Made by a program: the position numbers and the translations under genes. DNA of 64,000 nt, from positions 1,561,501-1,625,500 of the forward strand of contig NZ_CP044205.1 in assembly GCF_009498235.1 (NCBI RefSeq). Reading direction: 5' to 3'. This document shows positions 54,333 through 62,643 of the stretch, piece by piece (the first letter of the stretch is position 1; every line of letters begins with the position of its first letter). Below the pieces are notes generated by a model that did not search any database, was not told the DNA's origin, and was given only the letters and a program-made list of their open reading frames with translations. The DNA comes from Candidatus Methylospira mobilis. GTDB lineage: Bacteria; Pseudomonadota; Gammaproteobacteria; Methylococcales; Methylococcaceae.

Positions 54333-55164
54333 GGTTCTGTTGACGTATCACCGCAACCAAATGAGAGCTGAGACGAAGTGAAGGAAGGCCATGTAGTTGC
54401 GAGCTGTTTTTTCAGAACGCGAAAATATTCGTCGGTAATGTCTGATTTTGTTGAAGAAGCATTCAATCAGATGGCGTTCTTTGTAAATAAACCAATCGCA
54501 CTCGCGTACCTTGTTTCGATTGCAGCGCGGAGGAATGACGGCTTTCATATCTCTCGCTACGATGGCCTGGACGAACGCATCGCTGTCATAGCCTTTGTCA
54601 CCGACAAACGCACGCGCACCCGCCGGCGTCAGCGCCGGCAAGGTTTCAGCCTGTCCAATGTCGCTGGCCTGCCCTCCGGTCAGTAAGAATTCGAGGGGAT
54701 TCCCCAAGGCATCGGTGATGGCGTGAATCCTGGTAGTAAAGCCGCCCTTCGATCGTCCCAAGGCTTCATCCTCGGCATTGCTGCCCGCCGCGCCACCAGC
54801 GCAGGGATGAGCCCGGTTGATGGTGGAATCGATAAACACGCTTTGCAAATCAGGATGATGGATGCATCCGGCGAACAGCGACTGCCAAACCCCATGCTTG
54901 CTCCAGCGGGAAAAACGCTTGAACACGGAGTTCCACTTGCCATGCGCTTCCGGCAGCAAACGCCATTGCGATCCCGATCGAAGAATTTGCAGAACGGCAA
55001 CCAGAAAGGCCCGGCACTGTTCCTCGGACGTCGATCGGACATGCCGATGTTTCACCAGTATGGGATAGATAACGTTCCAGTCTTCGGCGCTAATTTCGAG
55101 TCGGTCAGCCATTTTCGAAATGGTTCCAGCTTCACTGGTGGCGCGTGCTAATGTCAACAGAACC
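54333..55164 (-). mobile_element. IS5-family insertion sequence, copy 2
   Basis: 832 bp, same ends as copy 1 but in opposite orientation, TA on each side. It sits inside an IS256 remnant on its right flank and a sensor-gene remnant on its left flank; the mismatch of flanks is explained by inversion against copy 1. Confidence 0.95.
54348..55112 (-). CDS. IS5-family DDE transposase, copy 2
   Basis: 254 residues, same family and catalytic motifs as copy 1. Small differences: SKGGF, FNKIRHYRRIFSRSEK. Full length. Confidence 0.93.
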   Translation of the reverse strand: MADRLEISAEDWNVIYPILVKHRHVRSTSEEQCRAFLVAVLQILRSGSQWRLLPEAHGKWNSVFKRFSRWSKHGVWQSLFAGCIHHPDLQSVFIDSTINRAHPCAGGAAGSNAEDEALGRSKGGFTTRIHAITDALGNPLEFLLTGGQASDIGQAETLPALTPAGARAFVGDKGYDSDAFVQAIVARDMKAVIPPRCNRNKVRECDWFIYKERHLIECFFNKIRHYRRIFSRSEKTARNYMAFLHFVSALIWLR

Positions 55165-55307
55165 TAGGGGAATGATCCCCGGTTTTTGGTAATTTTGCGT
55201 AGCGACATGTTCACCGACTCAATCGCATTGGTGGTGTAGATGATACGGCGTATCTCTGGCGGGTAGTCAAAGTACGGAATGATGCGAACCCAATTCCTGC
55301 GCCAGGA
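55165..55307 (-). pseudogene. IS256 remnant: middle of the transposase
   Basis: Nearly identical to 55487-55625 of the intact IS256. Codes (minus strand) for [20 protein letters not shown] through KITKNRGSF. Its C-terminal continuation is not here but at 44927, beyond IS5 copy 1. On the other side an intact IS256 begins at 55308. Confidence 0.9.
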
Positions 55308-56627
55308 GAGGGTGTCCTGGATTTTGTGTAAACGGAGTTTAAGTTAACGGTTTGGCATCCGCTCCTCGAAGAGGATGGTAAACCTGTTCAGTGCTGCTTT
55401 CCAATTTTGCAGTGGCATAGTCCATTTCCGGCTAATGTTCATCAGCGCCAGGTAGAACAATTTCAGTAACGCTTCATCCGAGGGGAACGATCCCCGGTTT
55501 TTGGTGATTTTGCGTAGCGACATGTTCACCGACTCAATCGCATTGGTGGTGTAGATGATACGGCGTATCTCTGGCGGGTAGTCAAAGAACGGAATGATAC
55601 GAACCCAATTCCTGCGCCAGGACTGCACAATAGCCGGATAGTCGGCCCCCCATTTTTCCTCGAACTCCGTCAACCGGGTTTCGGCTGCCTCCACCGTGGA
55701 GACGGCATAAATGAGGCGCAGATCGGCGGCTACGGCCTTGCGCAGCTTCCAGCTGACGTAATTCAAACTGTAGCGCACCAAATGCACGATACACAGCTGA
55801 ATAGCGGTCTTTGGGTAAACCGCTTCGATAGCCTCTGGAAACCCTTTCAACCCGTCCACGCAGGCGATAAAGATGTCCTGCACGCCTCGGTTCTTCAGTT
55901 CCGTTACAACCTGTAGCCAGAACTTGGCGCCCTCGGTCTGGGCAATCCAGATGCCGAGCAATTCCTTCTCGCCGGACAGGTTTAGCCCCAGAGCCAGATA
56001 GACCGCCTTGACTCTCACTGTTCCGGCATCACGCGCCTTGACGTGAATGCAGTCCAGGTAGACGATGGGGTAGAGCGCATCCAGAGGCCGCGACTGCCAA
56101 GCCTTGGCATCGTCAATAACTGCATCGGTAACGGATGAAATCAGCGAGGGCGATACCTCCGTACCATACATTTCTTCCAGATGACTCTGAATTTCCCGCA
56201 CAGTCATGCCTCGTGCGTACAGGGGCAGGATTTTGTCGTCGAAACCCGTCCAACGGGTTTGATGTTTGCGGATAATTTGCGGCTCGAAGCTGCCGTGGCG
56301 ATCAAGGGGAACTTCAATCGGCAGTTCGCCGAACTCGCCCTTGAGCGTCTTCTGGCTCTTGCCGTTACGGGTGTTGCCCGTAGCATTAGAAACGGGTTCG
56401 TTACGGGCGTGGCCCAGATGTTCGGCCATTTCGGCTTCCAATGCGCGCTCTACCAGTTTCCTGGTGAGTTGCTTGAGCAACCCGTGCTCGCCGATCAGGT
56501 CTTCAGGTTTTTTGTAATCGGCCAGCAGGCTGTCGATCACTTCGTTGCTTACGGTCATTTCTACTCCTTACAAGGTTGAGGCAGTTTCCTACCAAATGAC
56601 CGTTTACACAAAAACTCTTACACCCTC
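55308..56627 (-). mobile_element. Intact IS256-family element
   Basis: 1320 bp, with imperfect terminal inverted repeats of about 28 bp starting GAGGGTGT at both ends and sharing TTTTGTGTAAACGG. The left flank is the older IS256 remnant; the right flank interrupts a small lipoprotein gene. No target duplication is visible, since the flanks do not match. Confidence 0.92.
55344..56558 (-). CDS. IS256-family transposase
   Basis: 404 residues, mutator-type DDE transposase. Catalytic acids are in VYLDCIHVKARD, FIACVDGLKGFPEAI and [14 protein letters not shown]. Length is normal and no frameshift is seen; it may be active and is the likely source of the remnants nearby. Confidence 0.95.
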   Translation of the reverse strand: MTVSNEVIDSLLADYKKPEDLIGEHGLLKQLTRKLVERALEAEMAEHLGHARNEPVSNATGNTRNGKSQKTLKGEFGELPIEVPLDRHGSFEPQIIRKHQTRWTGFDDKILPLYARGMTVREIQSHLEEMYGTEVSPSLISSVTDAVIDDAKAWQSRPLDALYPIVYLDCIHVKARDAGTVRVKAVYLALGLNLSGEKELLGIWIAQTEGAKFWLQVVTELKNRGVQDIFIACVDGLKGFPEAIEAVYPKTAIQLCIVHLVRYSLNYVSWKLRKAVAADLRLIYAVSTVEAAETRLTEFEEKWGADYPAIVQSWRRNWVRIIPFFDYPPEIRRIIYTTNAIESVNMSLRKITKNRGSFPSDEALLKLFYLALMNISRKWTMPLQNWKAALNRFTILFEERMPNR

Positions 56628-56872
56628 CACGACACATACACCTCCTTTACCCAATGCTGCTCTTCCGGCTTTGCCTCCAGCAAGATCGGCCTCTATAACC
56701 TTCAGTACTTGGCTCGTTACGGCGCTTCCCCAGTTACTGTCTTCCTCGCGCTGCTTGGCCTTGTCAAACCGATCTATTTCTACGAGGGTCTGTAGTACGT
56801 CGGGGTGTTGCGCAGCCTGTTGCCAGCGTTGGGATAATCAAGAAGGATAAAGGTAATACGAGGTGTCTCATG
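56628..56872 (-). pseudogene. Lipoprotein gene, frameshifted and cut by IS256
   Basis: Starts MRHLVLPLSFLIIPTLATGC (a lipobox) in one frame; the body continues in another frame as DVLQTLVEIDRFDKAKQREE and EADLAGGKAGRAALGKGG up to the IS256 end at 56627. Third member of the retropepsin-type gene set; starts five bases before that gene's end. Confidence 0.6.
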
Positions 56873-56876
56873 CCAG

Positions 56877-57199
56877 CTATCCTGCCAAGGTAAATGAATC
56901 AGTCTCCCCGTTGTAGATCAGTAAGCAGTGTTTCAGAATGTCCCTGCCGAGCAGCCCGTCTATGCTTTGCTGCCCAAATCCAGAAGCTACAACTGAGGCA
57001 GCATTAAACGTCCTGTGCCTGTCTGGGAAAGGTAAAACCAGACTAACATCGTACAGTTCGCAGAGGTGTGGTGTACCGTTAGTGGAGGGAGTGTGGATGG
57101 GGGTGCTTCCGCTTGGAGATATACCCAAATTGGTAATTTGCGCGATATCTATGCATGTATCGCCCCTTGTGGTGTAATTGGGGCATTCAGGCTGGGCAT
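56877..57199 (-). pseudogene. Retropepsin-like aspartic protease, active-site region deleted
   Basis: The start MPSLNAPITPQGAI is in one frame and the body in another: DTCIDIAQITNLGISPSGS, TPHLCELYDVSLVLPFP and SIDGLLGRDILKHCLLIYNG are typical of bacterial retropepsin-like proteases, which need a DTGA(S/T) motif before the DTCID block. That stretch is gone; a deletion joined the two parts out of frame. ATG 57199 overlaps the upstream gene's end. Confidence 0.7.
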
Positions 57200-57429
57200 G
57201 AGGTACCCAAATCTCGGGTGAAGTAAGCAATATGCTCAGCAGACGAGATTTGCTGAACAAGGAAAGGCGTCAGTCCGCACTTGTCGTACCCTACTTTCAA
57301 TGCATCCTCGTAGGATACATAGGCACCCAAGAAATCTTCGCCGTGAATCACTGCGAATTTACCTTCGTCCTGAAGAAGGGTGGGTAGTAGATGCCTATAC
57401 GTGCTTAACTCTGTGTCTAAAACTGCCAT
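57187..57429 (-). CDS. Small protein partner of the retropepsin-like gene
   Basis: 80 residues. The central part (TLLQDEGKFAVIHGEDFLGA, YVSYEDALKVGYDKCGLTPF) matches a small conserved protein that often precedes retropepsin-like protease genes; its function is not known to me. The following protease gene starts within its last codons. GGAGGT lies just before its ATG on the minus strand. It lies next to IS5 copy 3, which marks the upstream border. Confidence 0.7.
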   Translation of the reverse strand: MAVLDTELSTYRHLLPTLLQDEGKFAVIHGEDFLGAYVSYEDALKVGYDKCGLTPFLVQQISSAEHIAYFTRDLGTSCPA

Positions 57430-57484
57430 GGCAGACCTCCAGTTTTTCTGGATTTTCGTAAAATGTTGATCATATCAGAATTTA

Positions 57485-58316
57485 GCTTCTGTTGACATTA
57501 GCACGCGCCACCAGTGAAGCTGGAACCATTTCGAAAATGGCTGACCGACTCGAAATTAGCCCCGAAGACTGGAGCGTTATCTATCCCATACTGGTGAAAC
57601 ATCGGCATGTCCGATCGACGTCCGAGGAACAGTGCCGGGCCTTTCTGGTTGCCGTTCTGCAAATTCTTCGATCGGGATCGCAATGGCGTTTGCTGCCGGA
57701 AGCGCATGGCAAGTGGAACTCCGTGTTCAAGCGTTTTTCCCGCTGGAGCAAGCATGGGGTTTGGCAGTCGCTGTTCGCCGGATGCATCCATCATCCTGAT
57801 TTGCAAAGCGTGTTTATCGATTCCACCATCAACCGGGCTCATCCCTGCGCTGGTGGCGCGGCGGGCAGCAATGCCGAGGATGAAGCCTTGGGACGATCGA
57901 AGGGCGGCTTTACTACCAGGATTCACGCCATCACCGATGCCTTGGGGAATCCCCTCGAATTCTTACTGACCGGAGGGCAGGCCAGCGACATTGGACAGGC
58001 TGAAACCTTGCCGGCGCTGACGCCGGCGGGTGCGCGTGCGTTTGTCGGTGACAAAGGCTATGACAGCGATGCGTTCGTCCAGGCCATCGTAGCGAGAGAT
58101 ATGAAAGCCGTCATTCCTCCGTGCTGCAATCGAAACAAGGTACGCGAGTGCGATTGGTTTATTTACAAAGAACGCCATCTGATTGAATACTTCTTCAACA
58201 AAATCAAACATTACCGACGAATATTTTCGCGTTTTGAAAAAACAGCTCGCAACTACATGGCCTTCCTTCACTTCGTCTCAGCTCTCATTTCGTTGCGGTG
58301 ATACGTCAACAGAACC
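57485..58316 (+). mobile_element. IS5-family insertion sequence, copy 3
   Basis: 832 bp with TA on both sides. The left end has one change (GCTTCTGTTGAC instead of GGTTCTGTTGAC). Orientation as copy 1, opposite to copy 2. Confidence 0.95.
57537..58301 (+). CDS. IS5-family DDE transposase, copy 3
   Basis: 254 residues, as copies 1 and 2, with a few substitutions (EISPEDWSVI, PPCCNRNK, LIEYFFNK). Catalytic residues remain. Confidence 0.93.
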   Translation: MADRLEISPEDWSVIYPILVKHRHVRSTSEEQCRAFLVAVLQILRSGSQWRLLPEAHGKWNSVFKRFSRWSKHGVWQSLFAGCIHHPDLQSVFIDSTINRAHPCAGGAAGSNAEDEALGRSKGGFTTRIHAITDALGNPLEFLLTGGQASDIGQAETLPALTPAGARAFVGDKGYDSDAFVQAIVARDMKAVIPPCCNRNKVRECDWFIYKERHLIEYFFNKIKHYRRIFSRFEKTARNYMAFLHFVSALISLR

Positions 58317-58318
58317 TA

Positions 58319-58488
58319 GCTATTTATTGGCGTCAAAACCCTTTCTGATCTCGTCCTCAATCGTTGTTCCGTTTTTTTTGACCTGTTGTACAGGGTCGCA
58401 CGAGTTATACCTAAGCGTTCTGCCCATTCAATAACGTGAAGGGATTTTTCTCCGACAGTTATCGCAAGGACTACCAACTGATGGGAAG
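58319..58488 (-). pseudogene. HTH protein fragment with frameshift at an A8 run
   Basis: The minus strand reads QLVVLAITVGEKSLHVIEWA, then ERLGITRATLYNR, a helix-turn-helix of the type found in phage-associated proteins. After a run of eight A the sensible frame shifts to KNGTTIEDEIRKGFDANK and a stop. The upstream part is missing; the break coincides with the start of the integrase fragment. Confidence 0.5.
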
Positions 58489-58725
58489 GTGCAGAAAGGG
58501 CCTCACAACTTACGCCATACGTTTGGGCGCCGGCTACGGTCGGCTCGGGTGCCTCTTGAAACTCGTCGCGTTTTAATGCATCACGTTGACGGTGACGTCA
58601 CCGTGCATTACAGCCCGGCAGAATTGGCTGAGTTGAAAGAGGCGGTGGAGTCCATTACGCAGATAGAACAGGTAACGATGCTGCGTGCTGCGGTATGGAA
58701 TTTACGCAGGTGCGTAAACACATAA
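58489..58725 (+). pseudogene. Tyrosine recombinase (integrase), C-terminal fragment
   Basis: 78 codons: HNLRHTFGRRLRSARV (box II Arg region), LMHHVDGDVTVHYSPAEL (His of box II and the nucleophile Tyr in HYS) and a helical tail. The N-terminal part is missing. It ends 40 bases from the 3' end of a tRNA-Met gene, where integrated elements usually carry their integrase. Confidence 0.8.
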
Positions 58726-58730
58726 AACAA

Positions 58731-58750
58731 AGCCCGGCTGCAACCGGGCT
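58731..58750 (-). terminator. Terminator of the tRNA-Met gene
   Basis: On the minus strand AGCCCGG (58750-58744), loop, CCGGGCT (58737-58731), then TTTGTTTT. Seven-bp GC stem with T-rich tail, 15 bases after the tRNA 3' end. Confidence 0.8.
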
Positions 58751-58765
58751 AAGATATTGAATTCA

Positions 58766-58842
58766 TGGTAGCAACGGGTGGGCTCGAACCACCGACACCA
58801 GCATTATGAATGCTGTGCTCTAACCGACTGAGCTACGTTGCC
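58766..58842 (-). tRNA. tRNA-Met (CAT)
   Basis: 77 bases with encoded CCA. Acceptor GGCAACG / CGTTGCT, D-arm GCTCAGTCGGTTAGAGC, anticodon loop TTCATAA (CAT) in a CAGCA..TGCTG stem, T-arm GGTTCGAGCC. Ends with ACCA. Probably elongator Met; a CAT tRNA could also be the Ile2 type after modification. A 3'-end neighbour of an integrase fragment. Confidence 0.95.
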
Positions 58843-58902
58843 ATCTCTATACTCATAATTATCAGATACAATTTGATGTGCGTCAATAGGCAATTTCGTG
58901 GG

Positions 58903-59841
58903 CTAAGGAGCCAGTTTTTGCTGTACACCTTGTACGCTTTGCGGCGTGTCCGAAATATTGACCTTGCCGCCGTTTTCCTGCTCTGTGATGGCGTTTTCTG
59001 TTTTTTTGTTTAATACCACAATGCTGATGCGCCGATTCATCGGGTTTAATGGGTCATCCTTGTCAAAAGGAACCGCCGAGGACAGTCCGATAATGCGCAG
59101 TATCTTTTCATTGACCATGCCTCCTATAATGAGCTCCCTGCGTGCGGCATTGGCACGGTCGGACGATAGTTCCCAGTTGGTATAGCCGCTGCCGTTATTG
59201 GCGTAATTGCTGGCGTCGGTATGACCGGATATGCTAATCCGGTTATTTATTGAATTGAGTACGCGGCCGATTTCATGGAGGATATCGATGGTGTAGGATT
59301 TTAGCTCGTCTCTGCCGGTGGCAAACATCGGACGATTCTGCTCGTCGACGATCTGTATGCGCAAGCCTTCCGTAGTGATGTCGAGCAGGATTTGCTTCTT
59401 GAACTGTTTTAGCAAAGGGTTGGCGTCTATGGCTTGTTCGATTTGCTCTTCCAGCTCCTGCAGTCTGGTTCTTTCCTGTCGCTCCCACTCCTGACGGGCT
59501 TCATCTAGGTTTACCGGGAATTGCGTGCCGACTTCTTCTGAAACTTTGACATCGCCCTCTTTTCTGGTTATGTCGTCGCCGCCGCCGGGAATGATGTTGG
59601 AGCTTTCGCTGATGGCTGTGCCTCTGGTCAGCGCTGCTTCAATTGGAGTATTGAAATATTCCGCGATGCCTTTTTTAGTATAGTCGCCTACGGAGCCGAG
59701 TAGCCACATCAACAGAAAAAAAGCCATCATCGCGGTGACGAAATCGGCATAGGCGACTTTCCACGATCCGCCGCCATGACCGCCGCCACCGTTCCTTTTG
59801 ATGCGTTTTACGACGATAAGACTCTGTTCTTTATCGGCCAT
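58903..59841 (-). CDS. motB: Flagellar motor stator protein MotB
   Basis: 312 residues. A basic N-terminus, one transmembrane helix with YADFVTAMMAFFLLMWLLG (proton-binding Asp), a plug/linker region, and an OmpA-like peptidoglycan-binding domain with SISGHTDASNY and LSSDRANAARREL. Forms the proton-driven stator with MotA, encoded 16 bases upstream. Confidence 0.95.
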   Translation of the reverse strand: MADKEQSLIVVKRIKRNGGGGHGGGSWKVAYADFVTAMMAFFLLMWLLGSVGDYTKKGIAEYFNTPIEAALTRGTAISESSNIIPGGGDDITRKEGDVKVSEEVGTQFPVNLDEARQEWERQERTRLQELEEQIEQAIDANPLLKQFKKQILLDITTEGLRIQIVDEQNRPMFATGRDELKSYTIDILHEIGRVLNSINNRISISGHTDASNYANNGSGYTNWELSSDRANAARRELIIGGMVNEKILRIIGLSSAVPFDKDDPLNPMNRRISIVVLNKKTENAITEQENGGKVNISDTPQSVQGVQQKLAP

Positions 59842-59857
59842 GGCTAGCGCGCGTTGA

Positions 59858-60712
59858 CTATTTTGTTTGTTTTACGTGGGATTCCAGTTCGAGGAATGAG
59901 GGACGTTCTGTGGAGAACAGCACTTTACGTCCAAACTCAACGGCGATGGCGGGGGCGTATCCGTTCAGGCTCGCAATCAGCGTAACCTTGACACATTGCA
60001 GCATTTTGGTCGATTCATGCAGCTTCTGTTCCAGCAGGCTGGAGAGCGGCCCTACGAAGCCGTAGGATAATAGAATGCCCAGAAACGTGCCGACCAGCGC
60101 GGCGGCTATCAGATGCCCAAGTTCCGCCGGAGGTACGCCGATATGGCCCATAGTGTTCACCACCCCCATGACTGCGGCCACTATGCCGAATGCTGGCATG
60201 CCGTCCCCCATTTTGGCAAGCGTGTGAACGGGTACTTCGCCTTCATGGTGATGGGTTTCGAGTTCATTATCCATCAGATTTTCGATTTGAAAGGCGTCCA
60301 TTTTTCCGGAGATCATAAGTCGCAGATAATCGGTAATGAAGTCGAGCAGGTGCTGATCTTCCATGATGCCTTTGTAATTACCGAATATGGCGCTGTGTTC
60401 GGGAGATTCAATGTCGCCTTCTATCGCCATCAATCCGTCTCGCCTCGCTTTTTGCAGCAGGTCATAAAGCAGCGACATCAACTCCAGATAAAGTTCCTTG
60501 GTGTATCTGGAGCTTTTGAGTACGCTGGGCAAGGCTTTTAATGTTGCGGAAATGGCCTTCGGGCTGTTTCCGACCATAAAAGCGCCCAAGGCCGCACCGC
60601 CGATCATCAGCAGCTCTACAGGTTGAAAAAGTGCGGCGAGATGCCCGCCTTCCATGGCGAAGCCGCCAAAAACGGAAAAGAGTACGATTGCGTATCCTGC
60701 TATGACTAACAA
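59858..60712 (-). CDS. motA: Flagellar motor stator protein MotA
   Basis: 284 residues, four transmembrane helices, large cytoplasmic loop with charged residues that contact FliG (RRDGLMAIEGDIESPEHS), and GDGMPAFGIVAAVMGVVNTM. Start is TTG 60712 with AAGGAG seven bases before it. Proton-type MotA by length and similarity. Confidence 0.95.
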   Translation of the reverse strand: MLVIAGYAIVLFSVFGGFAMEGGHLAALFQPVELLMIGGAALGAFMVGNSPKAISATLKALPSVLKSSRYTKELYLELMSLLYDLLQKARRDGLMAIEGDIESPEHSAIFGNYKGIMEDQHLLDFITDYLRLMISGKMDAFQIENLMDNELETHHHEGEVPVHTLAKMGDGMPAFGIVAAVMGVVNTMGHIGVPPAELGHLIAAALVGTFLGILLSYGFVGPLSSLLEQKLHESTKMLQCVKVTLIASLNGYAPAIAVEFGRKVLFSTERPSFLELESHVKQTK

Positions 60713-60732
60713 GGTAACTCCTTAAAATATCT

Positions 60733-61524
60733 TCAGCAACAGTAATTGGCCGGCGGGATGCGCCAACCCAGTAATGGCGGACCGCCGGGTACCGGATAGC
60801 AGCGAAAATCCGGTTCTGCTTCAGGAATGGCAAACTCATAGCTTAACAATAGGCTGTGAGTCCGCATTTCTTTTCTGGCCTTAAACCATATATCGGGCAT
60901 GCAGGCTGGCGATAGATAGGTAAATACCACATCGTAATAGCCAAAATCAATGTGCTGGTAATTTATATACCTGGCGCGGGCATTGCTGCGTCGTAGCGCG
61001 ATACGTATTCTGCTGATCATCCATGGGATGCACGCGGTTTCCGCTCCTTCCATTGTAGCATCAGGATGCAGCGATGCCAGTGCTATGATGAGTCCTCCTG
61101 TGCCGCTGCCCGCGTCCAGAAAACGAAAGTTGCTATCGTTTGTGGGGGTGATAACTTGAGCGACTGCATCCCATGCCGACTTCCCCGAGGAAAATAGCGG
61201 GGCTCCTCCTTTAAGTACAGGCCAAAAAACCCCCAATAATACAAAAAAAACTGTCGGAGCGATGATGGCGGGCCACTGCAAGGCGAACCCTGCAAGCAGC
61301 GCTACAGGAAAAAACAATTGAAACACCTGCCATTGATAGGGCATGCGTGCAAGTCGCGATAGAGCGAATGCTTGCGTGCCGAGTAGCAGAACCATATGCA
61401 GCAAGGTCAGTTGTATGCGAAACGCGTAGGGCAGCAGCACATAGGCGAAAGCAAACATGCCTGTACACAGCGTCTGTATGAACAGCGCGGTAAGCAGACT
61501 GCTTAACGGGTTATTGTAGCGCAT
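60733..61524 (-). CDS. Membrane-linked class I methyltransferase
   Basis: About 263 residues from ATG 61524 (a longer frame reaches 61638). Four N-terminal transmembrane helices, then a SAM-binding fold with FRFLDAGSGTGGLIIALASL and DVVFTYLSP. Close to a family of membrane-anchored methyltransferases of unknown substrate found beside flagellar or motility genes. Stands between flgC and motA on the same strand. Confidence 0.7.
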   Translation of the reverse strand: MRYNNPLSSLLTALFIQTLCTGMFAFAYVLLPYAFRIQLTLLHMVLLLGTQAFALSRLARMPYQWQVFQLFFPVALLAGFALQWPAIIAPTVFFVLLGVFWPVLKGGAPLFSSGKSAWDAVAQVITPTNDSNFRFLDAGSGTGGLIIALASLHPDATMEGAETACIPWMISRIRIALRRSNARARYINYQHIDFGYYDVVFTYLSPACMPDIWFKARKEMRTHSLLLSYEFAIPEAEPDFRCYPVPGGPPLLGWRIPPANYCC

Positions 61525-61704
61525 CGGCTGATATGTATTTCGGATAGCCGGTGCTTGATGTTTTTGATTGTCGATAGGTTGAGTCGGGGTGGGCGCTTGC
61601 CGACTTTTTTGATTATACAGACTTGGCCTCGCCCGCACCCTCTCTGGGCGCCATGTTTTCCATGATTTACGCTGAAGAACAGAATAGTTATTATGGATTC
61701 CTGT

Positions 61705-62112
61705 CTATTGAGATATAGTCAGTGTCTTTAGAAAAAGAGATTTGGCGGCGTTCATGACTTCTACGTTGGTTTGGTAAGAGCGTGATGCCGATATCATGTC
61801 GACCATTTCATCCGCCACATTGATATTGGCCATGGATACGAAACCATTGGCGTCCGCCGATGGATCTCCCGGGTTGTAAACCATTTTGGGAGGAGTTGAA
61901 TCTTCGACGATTTTTTCTACGGTAACGCCTGTAGACGCGTCGTCGCCTAATGGTGTGGCGGTAAATACGACATGCTTGGCTTTGTAGGGCGTTCCTCCGG
62001 GCGGGGCGACGGTTTCGGCGTTGGCCAGGTTACTGGCCACGGTGTTGAGCCGTTTCGACTGCGAGATCATTGCCGAACCGGTGATATCGAAAACCTTCAG
62101 TAAAGATGACAT
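61705..62112 (-). CDS. flgC: Flagellar basal-body rod protein FlgC
   Basis: 135 residues. Start MSSLLKVFDITGSAMISQSK, the conserved NTVASNLANAET rod motif, and the C-terminal MVDMISASRSYQTNVEVMNA. Normal length. Five bases after flgB. The expected flgD does not follow; a methyltransferase and motAB lie downstream. Confidence 0.97.
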   Translation of the reverse strand: MSSLLKVFDITGSAMISQSKRLNTVASNLANAETVAPPGGTPYKAKHVVFTATPLGDDASTGVTVEKIVEDSTPPKMVYNPGDPSADANGFVSMANINVADEMVDMISASRSYQTNVEVMNAAKSLFLKTLTISQ

Positions 62113-62117
62113 GACGG

Positions 62118-62483
62118 CTATCCTTGAAGAACGGCAAGCATATCCTTGACTTGCCCTGTGATCATCGTTACGCTGGTTTCGTAGCGCAGGCTGTTTTCAG
62201 CAAACAGGTTGCGTTCGACGTCCATGTCGACGGTATTGCCGTCCGCCGAGGGCTGAATAACCTGTCTGTATAACAGATCTGCACCGAGCGCGTCCGTTGA
62301 GGCTGTCGTGTTGTTTGCGCTTTTCAGTTTCTTTGCGAGCACTGCATTAAAGTCGAAATCTCGGGCTTTATAATTGGGCGTATCGGCATTGGCGATATTC
62401 GATGCCAGGACTTCTTGCCGTCGTGCGAGCAGGCTGATCGTCGTCTGTTGGAAATTCAGGTAACCATCAAGTTTTGAGTTCAT
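62118..62483 (-). CDS. flgB: Flagellar basal-body rod protein FlgB
   Basis: 121 residues. LARRQEVLASNIANADTPNY is the rod-protein signature; the C-terminal half is helical. GGAGGGG precedes the ATG. Divergent from flgA. Confidence 0.97.
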   Translation of the reverse strand: MNSKLDGYLNFQQTTISLLARRQEVLASNIANADTPNYKARDFDFNAVLAKKLKSANNTTASTDALGADLLYRQVIQPSADGNTVDMDVERNLFAENSLRYETSVTMITGQVKDMLAVLQG

Positions 62484-62595
62484 CTCAACCCCTCCGGAAT
62501 TTTTCGATTATACTAACTCAAGGTAGACGGAAACGAAAGTGGCAAAGGGGTATATGCGCAACTTTAATTTACAACTTGGCTTTGAAGGAAGGTGC

Positions 62596-62643
62596 ATGAG
62601 ACGGGCGTTGGGTTTGTGCGTTAATGGTTTGTTGCCGCTATGA
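62596..62643 (+). CDS. Possible 15-codon leader peptide before flgA
   Basis: MRRALGLCVNGLLPL and a stop that overlaps the flgA start as ATGA. GGAAGG lies just before its ATG, while flgA itself has no clear ribosome site, so translation of flgA may depend on this small frame. Confidence 0.4.
   Translation: MRRALGLCVNGLLPL

Noticed and set aside
53864..54343. A 159-codon plus-strand frame
   Set aside because: Low-complexity basic product; the minus strand carries the sensor-like fragment and the start of the EAL gene.
56640..56850. A plus-strand frame reading HTPPLPNAALPALPP...
   Set aside because: Antisense to the broken lipoprotein gene, whose minus-strand reading has far better composition.
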